Shown: piece by piece, positions 50,483 through 60,600 of the stretch
Layout: every line of letters starts with the position of its first letter
Numbering within the stretch: position 1 is the first letter of the stretch
Source of the DNA: Daphnia carinata
Lineage: Eukaryota; Arthropoda; Branchiopoda; Diplostraca; Daphniidae
Assembly (NCBI RefSeq): GCF_022539665.2
Contig: NC_081334.1
Location: forward strand, 1,302,001 to 1,366,000
Direction: 5' to 3'
DNA length: 64,000 nt
The notes under the pieces: model-generated
What the model saw: only the letters and a program-made list of their open reading frames with translations
What the model was told of the DNA's origin: nothing
Databases searched by the model: none
Position numbers and translations under genes: made by a program

Positions 50483-52060
50483 ATGGAAAATATTGAAAAG
50501 AACGTGGTTCTTCTGTTGAATGGAAAAGATGCGGAAGAACCTCAAGATTTCTGTGATTTTACACTTGAAGATCAAAATGAAGCTGCCAGTAAGTTTTCTT
50601 TAATGATCATTGTATTGCTGAATATGTGTTAATAACAGTAAAAATGGACTAATAAGTTTTAAACAAACAATTAGTACAATGTGAGATCTTGTGATAAACA
50701 AATTAAAAGTATGTGTTAAACTTGTTCAATGATTTTTTTTTAGTTTCTAAAGGTTTAGCACCTTCTGCACCTCCAGACTTTGTTCCAGTCTTGAGGCAAT
50801 CTGTGTGCTACGTGGTTATGGCTGTTATCATAAATGAGAAAAATGAGATCTTGATGATGCAGGAAGCAAAAAGTTCTTGTGCAGGGCAATGGTATCTGCC
50901 TGCTGGGAGAGTTGAACCTAATGAGAGCATAATGGTAAGCAAAATCTAGATTTTAATACAAAACCTAAATAAAAGTGATGAAGTTTGTAACACTTTACTG
51001 CAGGATGCATTTAAGAGAGAAGTCTTAGAAGAAACTGGTTTGACGGCTGAACCCTCAACTTTGTTAATGGTGGAATCAGGTATTGCTATACAAAAACAGT
51101 GATTCCAATCATGAAGATGAATGTTCATATTGCATGTTTTTGCAGCTGCTGGATCCTGGTACCGGTTTGTTCTTGCTGGAAATGTGACAGGTGGCTCAAT
51201 TAAACAACCCTCACAAGCAGATTCTGAATCTTTGCAAGCCAAATGGGTTCAGAATTTAGCTGACTTAAGCCTAAGAGCAGGCGATATCTTATCTATTGTT
51301 GAACATGCAAGATCCTTTAAAGTCCACCTTGATACCCATCAAGCGTTCCATCCTTCCCTCCTTCCTACTCCGCGGTCATACACAAAGTTATTTTTAAGAT
51401 TGATCATTTGTGCCCGAAGAAAAACAAAGTACTGAGCTTTTAATTTGTTTCTATGTCTGATACTTAATGGGCAATTTTTATCTGCCTAGTAATAAGGTAC
51501 ACGTTCTAGTATCGGAAAAGACAGCTGCGCATCTGCCAGTATGCGAAATTCATCCTGGACGAAGTTTACACGCAATCCTTAAGAAATTTATGACGGTATT
51601 TAAACGAATCCAAGTTTATATTTTTTGTTGAAAACTAAGATAGACTCAACATTTATTGTTATCATAGGAAATGTTTGGTGCCGACTTACCCTCGCACAGG
51701 CCACATGGAGTATTAGCTTTGGGTCATCATTGTCAGCAACGACCAAAAATCACGGATGGCCTGTGTCTTACTTTGTTAGTTTCTGTCCGACTTCCGTTGG
51801 AAGAAGTTGGACTGATTGATAAATATTCCTGGTTTCAAGTGAATTTGGAAGTGGCTGGTACCCTTCTGTCACGAATGGGGAAATTCCGCACTGTTCCCCT
51901 CAACGTCGTACGGTAAGCATCCGGTAAGCTGGTTCATCTCAACTTGTTGAAATCTACCAACCCTCTACCGGCCTAATATTAGAATGCCACGTTCAGCTAT
52001 ATGCTAGCTTACAAAATTTTATTTGTCGATTTTGGCAGGACTTCAGAATCTGATGCCTGA
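50483..52060 (+). CDS. NUDT18: NUDT18-like Nudix hydrolase (8-oxo-dGDP diphosphatase)
   Basis: Seven exons: 50,483-50,588, 50,744-50,934, 51,004-51,079, 51,146-51,428, 51,490-51,595, 51,668-51,912 and 52,039-52,060, giving 342 residues (human NUDT18 323). The core begins RQSVCYVVMAVIINEKNEIL and QEAKSSCAGQWYLPAGR. The Nudix box spans residues 90-112: GRVEPNESIM then DAFKREVLEETGL, with the REVxEETG metal-binding glutamates intact. Downstream SWYRFVLAGNVTGG and ADSESLQAKWV match NUDT18. The C-terminal half (HHCQQRPKITDGLCLTLLVSV) is the family-specific extension. The known human enzyme removes oxidised guanine diphosphates from the nucleotide pool. The last coding exon adds only TSESDA plus stop. 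The 3' end faces TRAPPC5 across 223 bp. Confidence 0.95.
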
Positions 52061-52145
52061 ATCTACTTCAAGATCTTCCAACATTTGTTAATGTATTGGC
52101 ACACTAACCATAGAGATAAGAAGAATAATCCAATATTTGAATATA

Positions 52146-52151
52146 TTTATT
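52146..52151 (-). promoter_or_regulatory. Polyadenylation signal of TRAPPC5
   Basis: AATAAA on the minus strand, 133 bases past the TRAPPC5 stop and 86 bases past the NUDT18 stop. The convergent 3' untranslated regions therefore probably overlap. Confidence 0.55.
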
Positions 52152-52283
52152 TTATTGTTATCGGCGAGACACATTTTAATGTTCTTACCATTATTCCGTC
52201 CATTGGAATGCACACATTCTGTTTGTTTTTATTCCATGTAGTATGACTTACATTTACTGATGAATGTGAAAATACACCATTTG

Positions 52284-53061
52284 TTATCTTCCTTCTAATT
52301 GTTTGTCTCTTACAATGACTGATTCGTCAAACTTGATCATATATGTTGTTCCTTTGTGCCAGTGGGCTGTGACTTTTGCAGGCTGGAATTAATTAAATTA
52401 CAATAAAATTCTTCTGTTGTAGGGAATTGAGAAATACTCACAAAATTGCTAGTATTCAAGATTCCTTCAATGATACCAGCACTAAAGGCAGCACAGTTGA
52501 GGTTTCCTTTATCCTTGGGGACAGAAATAAATCTGTTCACTAATGATTCTTTTTCAATAAGGTAATAAGTATGATCATCATCGTTGGCATGTTCAAGTTT
52601 ATCTGCTTCTTTCCCGAACAATGACTAATAAGAAAATTATTAGTAGGAATAGCTACTGCATACCATATTTTAAAATTTTCACAATATTTTTTCTGGATTA
52701 GTTACCTTCCACACAGTTGATTTAATGAAAATCAAAATTTGCAGTAATTTTATCTCTCGTTTGCCACTCTTTTCTCTGACAATTAGCAAATCAAGCATCC
52801 GGACTCCAACTTGTTGACCAAATTCTGAAAGCCTGCAATTGTTCCCAACAAAATATTATACGAAATAGGGAGCTACATCAATTCAAAGTGATAGAAACAC
52901 ACCACTTACTTGGCCTGTAGCTCAGGTACAGTGGATACCCTGTTTTGGCAATATTGTACGATTTCTGAGAATAATAGAGCAAATCCATTCAAACTGACTT
53001 CGTTTTTCCCTTTACTGATAGATCGATCAAGAATGGTAGTTTTCAGTTTGAGGGATGACAT
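52284..53061 (-). CDS. TRAPPC5: TRAPP complex subunit 5 (Bet3 family, Trs31)
   Basis: Four exons on the minus strand: 53,061-52,910, 52,832-52,706, 52,624-52,442 and 52,382-52,284, giving 186 residues (human 188). Diagnostic blocks are NEVSLNGFALLFSEIVQYCQ, GQQVGVRMLDLLIVREK, WKSLFGKEADKLEHANDD, TYYLIEKESLVNRFISVPK, LNCAAFSAGIIEGIL and AKVTAHWHKGTTYMIKF. The protein is a core subunit of the TRAPP tethering complexes that act at the Golgi as guanine nucleotide exchange factors for Rab1-type GTPases. Its start codon lies about 190 bp from the left edge of the large palindrome, so its promoter borders or overlaps that structure. Confidence 0.97.
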
Positions 53062-53131
53062 ACTTTTCCACTGTAAAATAACCAGTCAGTCAAAACAGAA
53101 GCATCGCAGCGCCATCTACTATGACTGAAAG

Positions 53132-53203
53132 AAATTTTAAGCCCGACGAAGTAAGCCCGAATAAAGTCGGGCTTATTTATCAGTCGGGCTTAAAAATTTT
53201 TTC
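53132..53203. repeat. Nested hairpin next to the palindrome
   Basis: AAATTTTAAGCCCGAC and GTCGGGCTTAAAAATTT form the outer arms. Between them TAAGCCCGA and TCGGGCTTA form a second stem. It lies between TRAPPC5 and the left palindrome boundary. Confidence 0.8.
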
Positions 53204-53460
53204 GGCAAAAACTGACACTCATCGGAAAACGTTGAATATCACAGGATATTATGGCAATCCGTTTTACATAAAAAAAAAAAAAAAAAAATGGCGGAAAAAA
53301 AATTAAAAATCGCACTTTTTTCTTTTTTTCCGACACGTAGCCATCTACCGCTCAGACTCATTATTACTGGCGTAGGCAATTTCAGTCCATTGGATGCCAT
53401 TCGCAGTTAGTTCAGTAGCGTGGATGGAGAATAACGCGTGGCTGGAGGAACAATTGAAAA

Positions 53461-54058
53461 ATGGATAAGATAATACAACAAAAGGATGGTAAGTATAAAC
53501 ATTATTATATTTGCTTTTATTCATTTGTGTTTTGTAGCTCAAAGTTTGAGTCTACAAGCTCAGCTAGGGGAAAAGAACAAATTGGAACGGAACAGTTTCC
53601 AAACAGTGAAGGAGGTTTTTCCAAACTCAAACCTAACTGAACATGAGGATGAATTGGCATTAGGCGAACACAGTCAGGTACCTAAACTTTTCAAATAAGA
53701 ATTCCAAATAAGTATAGAATTTTAACAAACAATTATTTATTGTTTAGTTATTCAGTCTACCACCTGACAGTGTGTTAAATTTAAATTCTGTTAGTGCTGC
53801 ACAAAAAGAATCGTTAGTAATAAGCCCATGCAGTGAAGGAAGTGAACAATTGTGGGACCGTATTTGGGCCGAAAATGGGTGTGGTACGGAAACCAAGATA
53901 TGGCACAAGTTCAACATGAAACATGGATTAGGTACTTTTCGGTTTTATGTCTATTGAAAAAGTATTTTTAATGTTATTATTTTGCATTCACAGAATTTAA
54001 TGGGGGATCAAATCAAGTCTGGAAGTGTTACAGGATGGAAGAGTCAGCCTACAGATGA
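53461..54058 (+). CDS. Unrecognised small spliced gene, left palindrome copy
   Basis: Four exons, 53,461-53,488, 53,538-53,677, 53,748-53,931 and 53,994-54,058, with GT-AG borders and consistent phases, give 138 residues. It starts MDKIIQQKD and continues SLSLQAQLGEKNKLERN and SEQLWDRIWAENGCGTET. The N-terminal third looks coiled-coil-like; the rest is acidic and Ser-rich with a Trp-containing end. An in-frame TAA precedes the ATG in the mirrored arm. No family is recognised. The last exon is also open in another frame for 30 codons (GDQIKSGSVTGWKSQPTDEK), so the exact C-terminus is uncertain. This copy lacks the 24-codon second exon of the right-arm copy, but the loss keeps the frame. Confidence 0.5.
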
Positions 54059-54802
54059 AAAAACACTGAGAGTGCATTACCATTAAGGTATGAGGTAAAG
54101 TAATAGAGTATGCACATTGTCTAATGAGAAGTACCATCTTGTGTTAATAAATCCAGTACAACAGCAATCCTTTATAGTTCTGTCACAGCTAGAAACCTCA
54201 AATAATTCTGCTTCTCTGTCTAAAGAATAACTTGTCCTTTACGTTCAGAGTGTTGGTGAAACTGGGTACTTAAATGGCCCTAAAGATGTTTTAATTTTGC
54301 TGCCATTGCAGAGATGAACATCATACATGGACTCTTTAGGTATGAAAGGATTTTTCTTCAAATAGTTTTGAATTTATGACGAAGAATTTCTCCTCCTTTT
54401 TGCCAACCAGGTCTAATCTACCAAAAAAAAAATTATCCAATAGGAAAGGATTTTCATGTACTGGGAACACAACTATCAACAATGCAACATTGTACAGGTG
54501 CTAGTTTATCATTCAAGAGCCTTATACAATGATGTTAATCTGCAATTTGTATGTCCTTCCCCAAGCTTCCACCAGAAGTTGAATCTATGAGTCATGTAAG
54601 TTACATGATCAACAGTTGATATGTTTAACGGTGTTGTTTTTCTTTTCTCAATATAGGTTAATAGTAACATTGGATCTGAAAAAATTCTTGGTTGGGGCAA
54701 GACACTGAATAAATTGTATTGATTGGATGGATGACATGACATTTCTATACTTAATTCGGATTCCCCAGACGGTATTTGATATTTAAAAAATTGAAGTGCA
54801 TA

Positions 54803-55134
54803 TCTGGGCTCCCTTCTTTTCTGAAGCCCCGTTTCCCCTTGACTCGTAATAAGCCCGTAGGGGGTCATGCCCCTACTGTACGGTATATATAAAAACAACA
54901 TATACCGAGGTTTGGAGGGCTCTGGCCGGAAAGGGGACGTGGGGTGCCGCTTAGTCCGATGATGTGTTCACGGAGGGCTCTGTGGCTACCCACAAATCCG
55001 AACTAAAGGTTAATCGCTCCTGTAAAAATGTTCCAAATCTTCAGCTCTTCTTCCGGCTTCTCTTAGCCAATCACCGGGTAATCTCCCCGGTGGGTCAACA
55101 AGGCAGTGTCTCCCCCTGCCTGGGTTGACGGCAA
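54803..55134 (+). repeat. Dispersed repeat, copy 1
   Basis: Begins TCTGGGCTCCCTTCTTTTCT, includes AAGCCCGTAGGGGGTCATGC and GAAAGGGGACGTGGG, and ends near GTGTCTCCCCCTGCCT. It is mirrored in the right arm and recurs once outside the palindrome at about 59,063. It is probably a non-autonomous mobile element or SINE-like repeat; no terminal inverted repeats were seen. Confidence 0.75.
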
Positions 55135-55456
55135 CTTTTGAAAGGGTTATTGTGCCTTTTTAAAGTTGCAAAAATAATTGTAATGTGCAGAGAATTGTCA
55201 ATAAATTTTTTTTTATAAAATTTTTTTGCAAAATTTGTTTCCTTCATTGTCTGTGTTCACACATTACATTTATCAACTTTTTTTTTATTCAGCTTGCGCA
55301 ATTCAATTTTATTGTTTTTGCCACCGTTGTATCGTTTATCTGTAAGTATTCAATTATTATTTATTACACTTTTTGAATCCATGAACTTAGACAAGGAACA
55401 ACGTGTAATACCTTGATATTTTCTGAAGTAATTTTGTATTTGTATATTGTTTTACT

Positions 55457-55520
55457 GGTACGGGAATCGATCCTCAGACATTCAGCGTGCAACGCCGATG
55501 CTCGAACATTGAGCCACGAG
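55457..55520 (-). tRNA. tRNA-like element in palindrome spacer, apparent anticodon TGC
   Basis: On the minus strand GGCTCAATGTTCGAGC forms a D-arm, TCGGC-GTTGCAC-GCTGA an anticodon arm with TGC centred in the loop, and TGAGGATCGATTCCCG a diverged T-arm. The acceptor stem is weak. Confidence 0.45.
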
Positions 55521-55620
55521 ATATATATAAATTTTTTATTATCGCATATCATATGTTATCGTCTAGGATGTTTATGCAGTCTTTCACAACTATATGTTTA
55601 TCTTTGTATCGCTTTTATAA

Positions 55621-55690
55621 TGTCCATAGCTCTGTGGTAGAGCATTCAGCTGCGATAACTGTTACCCTGGGTTCAAACCTTACTAGATGT
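55621..55690 (+). tRNA. tRNA-like element in palindrome spacer
   Basis: ATAGCTCTGTGGTAGAGC is a strong D-arm and A box, and CTGGGTTCAAACC a B box at the right distance. The anticodon arm is poor (CAG/CTG closing nine bases). Confidence 0.4.
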
Positions 55691-55808
55691 ATAAAAATCT
55701 ACATCTAAATGGAGAAAATAATATTGCAGTATTGCATTTCAGTTTTATTCAAAGTGTAAATGCAAGTCCGCAAGTGACTAGAAAAAAGCCAACTTGACAT
55801 CATATGAT

Positions 55809-55870
55809 TCATGGCTCATTGGTAAAGCATCGGCGCGGAATGCCGAACATCTAGGGTTCGATCCCTGGAT
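55809..55870 (+). tRNA. tRNA-like element at spacer edge, apparent anticodon GGA
   Basis: TGGCTCATTGGTAAAGC is a D-arm, TCGGC-GCGGAAT-GCCGA a perfectly paired anticodon arm with GGA in the loop, and TAGGGTTCGATCCCTGG a strong T-arm. The position before the anticodon is C rather than the near-universal U33, and no acceptor stem is evident. It is probably tRNA-derived. Confidence 0.5.
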
Positions 55871-56112
55871 AATAATTGAATGCTTACAGATAAACTATGC
55901 TTACAGGAAACAATGCTTACCATTAAACGTGGCATAAACAATAAAATTGAATTGCGCAAGCTGAATAAAAAAAAAGTTGATAAATGTAATGTGTGAACAC
56001 AGACAATGAAGGAAACAAATTTTGCAAAAAAATTTTATAAAAAAAAATTTATTGACAATTCTCTGCACATTACAATTATTTTTGCAACTTTAAAAAGGCA
56101 CAATAACCCTTT

Positions 56113-56450
56113 CAAAAGTTGCCGTCAACCCAGGCAGGGGGAGACACTGCCTTGTTGACCCACCGGGGAGATTACCCGGTGATTGGCTAAGAGAAGCCGG
56201 AAGAAGAGCTGAAGATTTGGAACATTTTTACAGGAGCGATTAACCTTTAGTTCGGATTTGTGGGTAGCCACAGAGCCCTCCGTGAACACATCATCGGACT
56301 AAGCGGCACCCCACGTCCCCTTTCCGGCCAGAGCCCTCCAAACCTCGGTATATGTTGTTTTTATATATACCGTACAGTAGGGGCATGACCCCCTACGGGC
56401 TTATTACGAGTCAAGGGGAAACGGGGCTTCAGAAAAGAAGGGAGCCCAGA
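56113..56450 (-). repeat. Dispersed repeat, copy 2 (mirror of copy 1)
   Basis: Reverse complement of the copy at 54,803, carried within the right arm. Confidence 0.75.
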
Positions 56451-57194
56451 TATGCACTTCAATTTTTTAAATATCAAATACCGTCTGGGGAATCCGAATT
56501 AAGTATAGAAATGTCATGTCATCCATCCAATCAATACAATTTATTCAGTGTCTTGCCCCAACCAAGAATTTTTTCAGATCCAATGTTACTATTAACCTAT
56601 ATTGAGAAAAGAAAAACAACACCGTTAAACATATCAACTGTTGATCATGTAACTTACATGACTCATAGATTCAACTTCTGGTGGAAGCTTGGGGAAGGAC
56701 ATACAAATTGCAGATTAACATCATTGTATAAGGCTCTTGAATGATAAACTAGCACCTGTACAATGTTGCATTGTTGATAGTTGTGTTCCCAGTACATGAA
56801 AATCCTTTCCTTTTGGATAAAATTTTTTTTGGTAGATTAGACCTGGTTGGCAAAAAGGAGGAGAAATTCTTCGTCATAAATTCAAAATTATCTGAAGAAA
56901 AATCCTTTCATACCTAAAGAGTCTATGTATGATGTTCATCTCTGCAATGGCAGCAAAATTAAAACATCTTTAGGGCCATTTAAGTACCCAGTTTCACCAA
57001 CACTCTGAACGTAAAGGACAAGTTATTCTTTAGACAGAGAAGCAGAATTATTTGAGGTTTCTAGCTGTGACAGAACTATAAAGGATTGCTGTTGTACTGG
57101 ATTTATTAACACAAGATGGTACTTCTCATTAGACAATGTGCATACTCTATTACTTTACCTCATACCTTAATGGTAATGCACTCTCAGTGTTTTT

Positions 57195-57926
57195 TCATCT
57201 GTAGGCTGACTCTTCCATCCTGTAACACTTCCAGACTTGATTTGATCCCCCATTAAATTCTGTGAATGCAAAATAATAACATTAAAAATACTTTTTCAAT
57301 AGACATAAAACCGAAAAGTACCTAATCCATGTTTCATGTTGAACTTGTGCCATATCTTGGTTTCCGTACCACACCCATTTTCGGCCCAAATACGGTCCCA
57401 CAATTGTTCACTTCCTTCACTGCATGGGCTTATTACTAACGATTCTTTTTGTGCAGCACTAACAGAATTTAAATTTAACACACTGTCAGGTGGTAGACTG
57501 AATAACTAAACAATAAATAATTGTTTGTTAAAATTCTATACTTATTTGGAATTCTTATTTGAAAAGTTTAGGTACCTGACTGTGTTCGCCTAATGCCAAT
57601 TCATCCTCATGTTCAGTTAGGTTTGAGTTTGGAAAAACCTCCTTCACTGTTTGGAAACTGTTCCGTTCCAATTTGTTCTTTTCCCCTAGCTGAGCTTGTA
57701 GACTCAAACTTTGAGCTACAAAACACAAATGAATAAAAGCAAATAAATAGAATCATTATGTATTAGGCCTTACCATCCTTAGCTTTGCTGTTATCTAATA
57801 TTTTGTGCTGTTGCAATAATTGAGCCTGCAGGTCCATAATTTGATCTAATAAACAATAATTAATAATTCAAAACAAATATAATAATGTTTATACTTACCA
57901 TCCTTTTGTTGTATTATCTTATCCAT
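57195..57926 (-). CDS. Unrecognised small spliced gene, right palindrome copy (full exon set)
   Basis: Five exons on the minus strand, 57,926-57,899, 57,845-57,774, 57,715-57,576, 57,505-57,322 and 57,259-57,195, give 162 residues. It carries one exon more than the left-arm copy: exon 2 encodes QIMDLQAQLLQQHKILDNSK and a few further residues, a leucine/glutamine-rich heptad-like segment that extends the N-terminal coiled coil. The bases before the ATG contain an in-frame TAA. All splice phases agree. The function is unknown; a coiled-coil-mediated oligomer is an inference from composition. The two copies are transcribed toward each other from the outer ends of the palindrome. Confidence 0.55.
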
Positions 57927-58136
57927 TTTTCAATTGTTCCACCAGCCACGCGTTATTCTCCATCCACGCTACTGAACTAACTGCGAATGGCATCCAATGG
58001 ACTGAAATTGCCTACGCCAGTAATAATGAGTCTGAGCGGTAGATGGCTACGTGTCGGAAAAAAAGAAAAAAGTGCGATTTTTAATTTTTTTTCCGCCATT
58101 TTTTTTTATTTTTTTTATGTAAAACGGATTGCCATA

Positions 58137-59060
58137 CATATCCCTGTCCTCTCAAAAGCGATGTGGCCAACACTATGCACTCCATCCATGAGTATTCAAG
58201 GTATCTATTTTTACGGTGTGGTAAAAAGGCTAGGTTTTTAACTTGTGTATTGATACATTTCTAAACAGGATTAGTTGCAAGTTGGTAGATCGCGTCTTGT
58301 ATGCTAACTTGCTAACAGCCATGGATCTAGGTAATTTTTTTGGAATTTACTAGTAGTATTCAGGCCATAGATTTCCATATGTTTACCATATAGGTATGAG
58401 CAACCACAAAGGCTTGGGACACTGGTTACATGTTGTTTTGGTGCATACCTAAAAAAAGTGGAATTTATGAGCTGTTTGACATGACTGTTCTCTGTTAGCA
58501 AACTTGGTTTTTATGTACATCAAAACTTAATACCATTTAACTCAGATATAGCCATCACAGTTTAATTTAAATATTTTTTATTATCATTTTTAGCTCAAGT
58601 GAAAACAAGGATGATGGTTGTTGGAATAATTTTTGCAACAGCTGCGTTTCTGAAAGTGAATGAAGTGTCTGTTTGTTTGGTAAGAAGCAGTGTTTTTAAT
58701 TTGTGTTATTTATCTTGACTGGTACTCGTTAATGATCACTTTCAATATTCTAAGTAGAAATCCGTTTGAAGCCTTTCCCAGCAACAGTCCATATGACGCA
58801 CGCGAAGTAAAGTACAGGAAACAATATGTCGGAGTATCAGGCAGTATCAAGTGGTCTATTTTACCAAGCATTAGCATCATCTAAAACTCAAACACTATTT
58901 GATTTTGCTAAAGATAGTGTATGGAAGAAGATATGGGAAAGTGTATTGATGGATGCATGCTGCCAAAAAAAATTATATTAGATGAAAGGACGACCGAAGA
59001 TCTCCGGATTCATTCATTTTCTCCAATGTTATGGTATTTAAATTAATATATTTCAGTGTA
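58137..59060. other. Intergenic DNA, nothing recognised
   Basis: Short open frames only. A stretch near 58,590-58,680 reads KTRMMVVGIIFATAAFLKV, a membrane-like segment, between an AG and a GTAAGA, but with no supporting exons. Confidence 0.4.
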
Positions 59061-59062
59061 TA

Positions 59063-59374
59063 TCTGGGCTCCCTTCTTTTCTGTGGCCCCGTTTCCCCTT
59101 GACTTGTGATAAGCCCGTAGGGGGTCATGCCCCTACTGTGATCAGCAGTAACGGTTGTGAGTGCGCTGTCCGGAAAGGGGACGTGGGGGTCCCCATGGTT
59201 CGATGATATCATTGGAGGGCTGTGGGGCTACCCAAAAATCCGAATTAACGGTTAATCGCTCACGTAAAAGCTTGTCCGCAACCTTCGCTCTTCTTCCGGC
59301 TTCTCTTAGCCACGCACTGGGTAATCTCCCCGGTGGGTCAACTGAGGCAGTGTCTCCCCCTGCCTTGATTGACC
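59063..59374 (+). repeat. Dispersed repeat, copy 3 (outside palindrome)
   Basis: Homologous over its length to the palindrome copies, sharing TCTGGGCTCCCTTCTTTTCT, AAGCCCGTAGGGGGTCATGC, GAAAGGGGACGTGGG, TCTTCCGGCTTCTCTTAGCC and GTGTCTCCCCCTGCCT. It shows several small indels and substitutions, so it is an older, independent insertion. Confidence 0.8.
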
Positions 59375-59535
59375 GTATTATCTCATGTGTACTGAGATCT
59401 CAATAAAAGAAATAGAAAATAAAAAACGTTTGTAACTACTGACTTACGTAAATTGTAATTATTACGCTGAGGAATCGTGTCTTGAACATTGAAATTTTGA
59501 TAGCTGATAGTGTAATGTTAATCAAGGTTACTACT

Positions 59536-59598
59536 ACCTGTAGGTGGGACTCGAACCACCAACGAGATTTTACCATCACAACGCTCGTGAATCTTAAC
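59536..59598 (-). tRNA. tRNA-like element
   Basis: On the minus strand TTGTGATGGTAAAATC resembles a D-arm and GGTGGTTCGAGTCCCACC is a perfectly paired T-arm and B box. The remaining arms are weak. Confidence 0.35.
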
Positions 59599-59638
59599 TG
59601 GAAATCATCACACATTACACATTACAATTCAACTCATT

Positions 59639-59698
59639 TGGGATTCGAACCCTAGACTTTCGACTTACGACGCCGATGCTCAACCACTGAGCCTTGAG
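59639..59698 (-). tRNA. tRNA-like element, apparent anticodon CGT
   Basis: On the minus strand GGCTCAGTGGTTGAGC is a D-arm, TCGGC-GTCGTAA-GTCGA a five-pair anticodon arm with loop centre CGT, and TAGGGTTCGAATCCC a T-arm. No acceptor stem is evident. Confidence 0.45.
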
Positions 59699-59796
59699 TT
59701 TTGTTTGTTTGTGAATATTTCTCTATGTCACCAAAAAACGAGTGATTACTTAAAAAAGTACTGGAAGATACAAAAGTCAACGATATTAGGGGAGGA

Positions 59797-59862
59797 TAGA
59801 TAGCTCAGTGATAGAGTATTGGCTTGATAAGTTAAATGTCGAGTGTTCAAACCGCAGTTTGG
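59797..59862 (+). tRNA. tRNA-like element, apparent anticodon GAT
   Basis: ATAGCTCAGTGATAGAG is a D-arm, TTGGC-TTGATAA-GTTAA an anticodon arm with GAT in the loop, and GAGTGTTCAAACC a degraded B box. It is likely tRNA-derived. Confidence 0.4.
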
Positions 59863-60600
59863 TGAAATGAAGGGGAAAAAGATTTTAGTATTGCACGAAT
59901 TATTCATTGGTGAACGTATCTTAAGAAGTTGTTATAACTAGAAAGTTTAAAACTGATTTCATTGCCGGTACATCAGATAACATTCGGTTTAGCCACGAAT
60001 TACTGAAATAAGCGGTCAACTTACGAAAAATAGAAAAAAAAAGGTGGGTCAAAAGACATTTAGTAGTCCTGTAGTCAATTGATCAATGAAGAAAACAGAT
60101 GATGTTCAATAAGGATGTGTATATCCGATAATTTTCTGTACCGACAATACTGAAATATATTAGGTAAGTACAAAATAGGTGGAAGGATACTCAAAAAGAA
60201 ATTTACCCGTAGGCTTCCAAATGGATTGTGTGCGACAAATATACATAAAAATAGCAGACAGCTGATCAGGTAAACATTCTGGAAGTGGGCAATTAGAAAA
60301 ATCCACTATAAAATTTACAAATTCAATTAGAGCTTCTCATTTCATATAACTTGTTGGGTTTTCTTTTGTAAGTAATACATGGGGAGCTAAAAGGACCATA
60401 GCCGGAACCTAAAGTGAACAGCAACACTGATCACATTCACCTCGTACTAACACACAACAGTACGGCTAAATTACAACCGAATTGTTTATGAAGAATTTAA
60501 ATTAGAGATTTTTCCGTTTAACCTCTGCCTTACTTCCCATCATGAGCAGTGATAATCAAGGCGGTAGGTAACAAAACCGTGATGATGAAAGCAAATCAAA

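Larger units (their letters stand above)
53250..55360. repeat. Left arm of large inverted repeat
   Basis: This arm is almost identical to the reverse complement of 55,870-58,136. From 53,538 to about 55,324, left and right coordinates add to a constant 111,253, and only scattered substitutions are seen in the stretches compared. The arm holds a spliced gene copy, a dispersed repeat and an opposite-strand 130-codon frame that is identical in both arms. Relative to the right arm it lacks 134 bases between its first and second exons. Confidence 0.95.
55361..55869. other. Palindrome spacer
   Basis: About 510 bp of unique sequence between the arms. It contains three tRNA-like elements, one on the minus strand and two on the plus strand, and no other gene. 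Confidence 0.7.
55870..58136. repeat. Right arm of large inverted repeat
   Basis: Reverse complement of 53,250-55,360 with about 134 extra bases near 57,725-57,890. Sampled stretches differ by about one or two substitutions per hundred bases. The outer boundary is sharp: matching ends at 53,250 and 58,136. Confidence 0.95.

Noticed and set aside
54509-54901. 130-codon frame, identical in the mirrored arm at 56,352-56,744
   Set aside because: It runs antisense through the dispersed repeat into unique DNA. Identity between arms reflects the palindrome, not selection, and a similar peptide recurs at the third repeat copy.
53250-58136. A single large transposon with long terminal inverted repeats
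   Set aside because: No transposase or target-site duplication is seen, and the arms contain an ordinary spliced gene; a segmental inverted duplication fits better.
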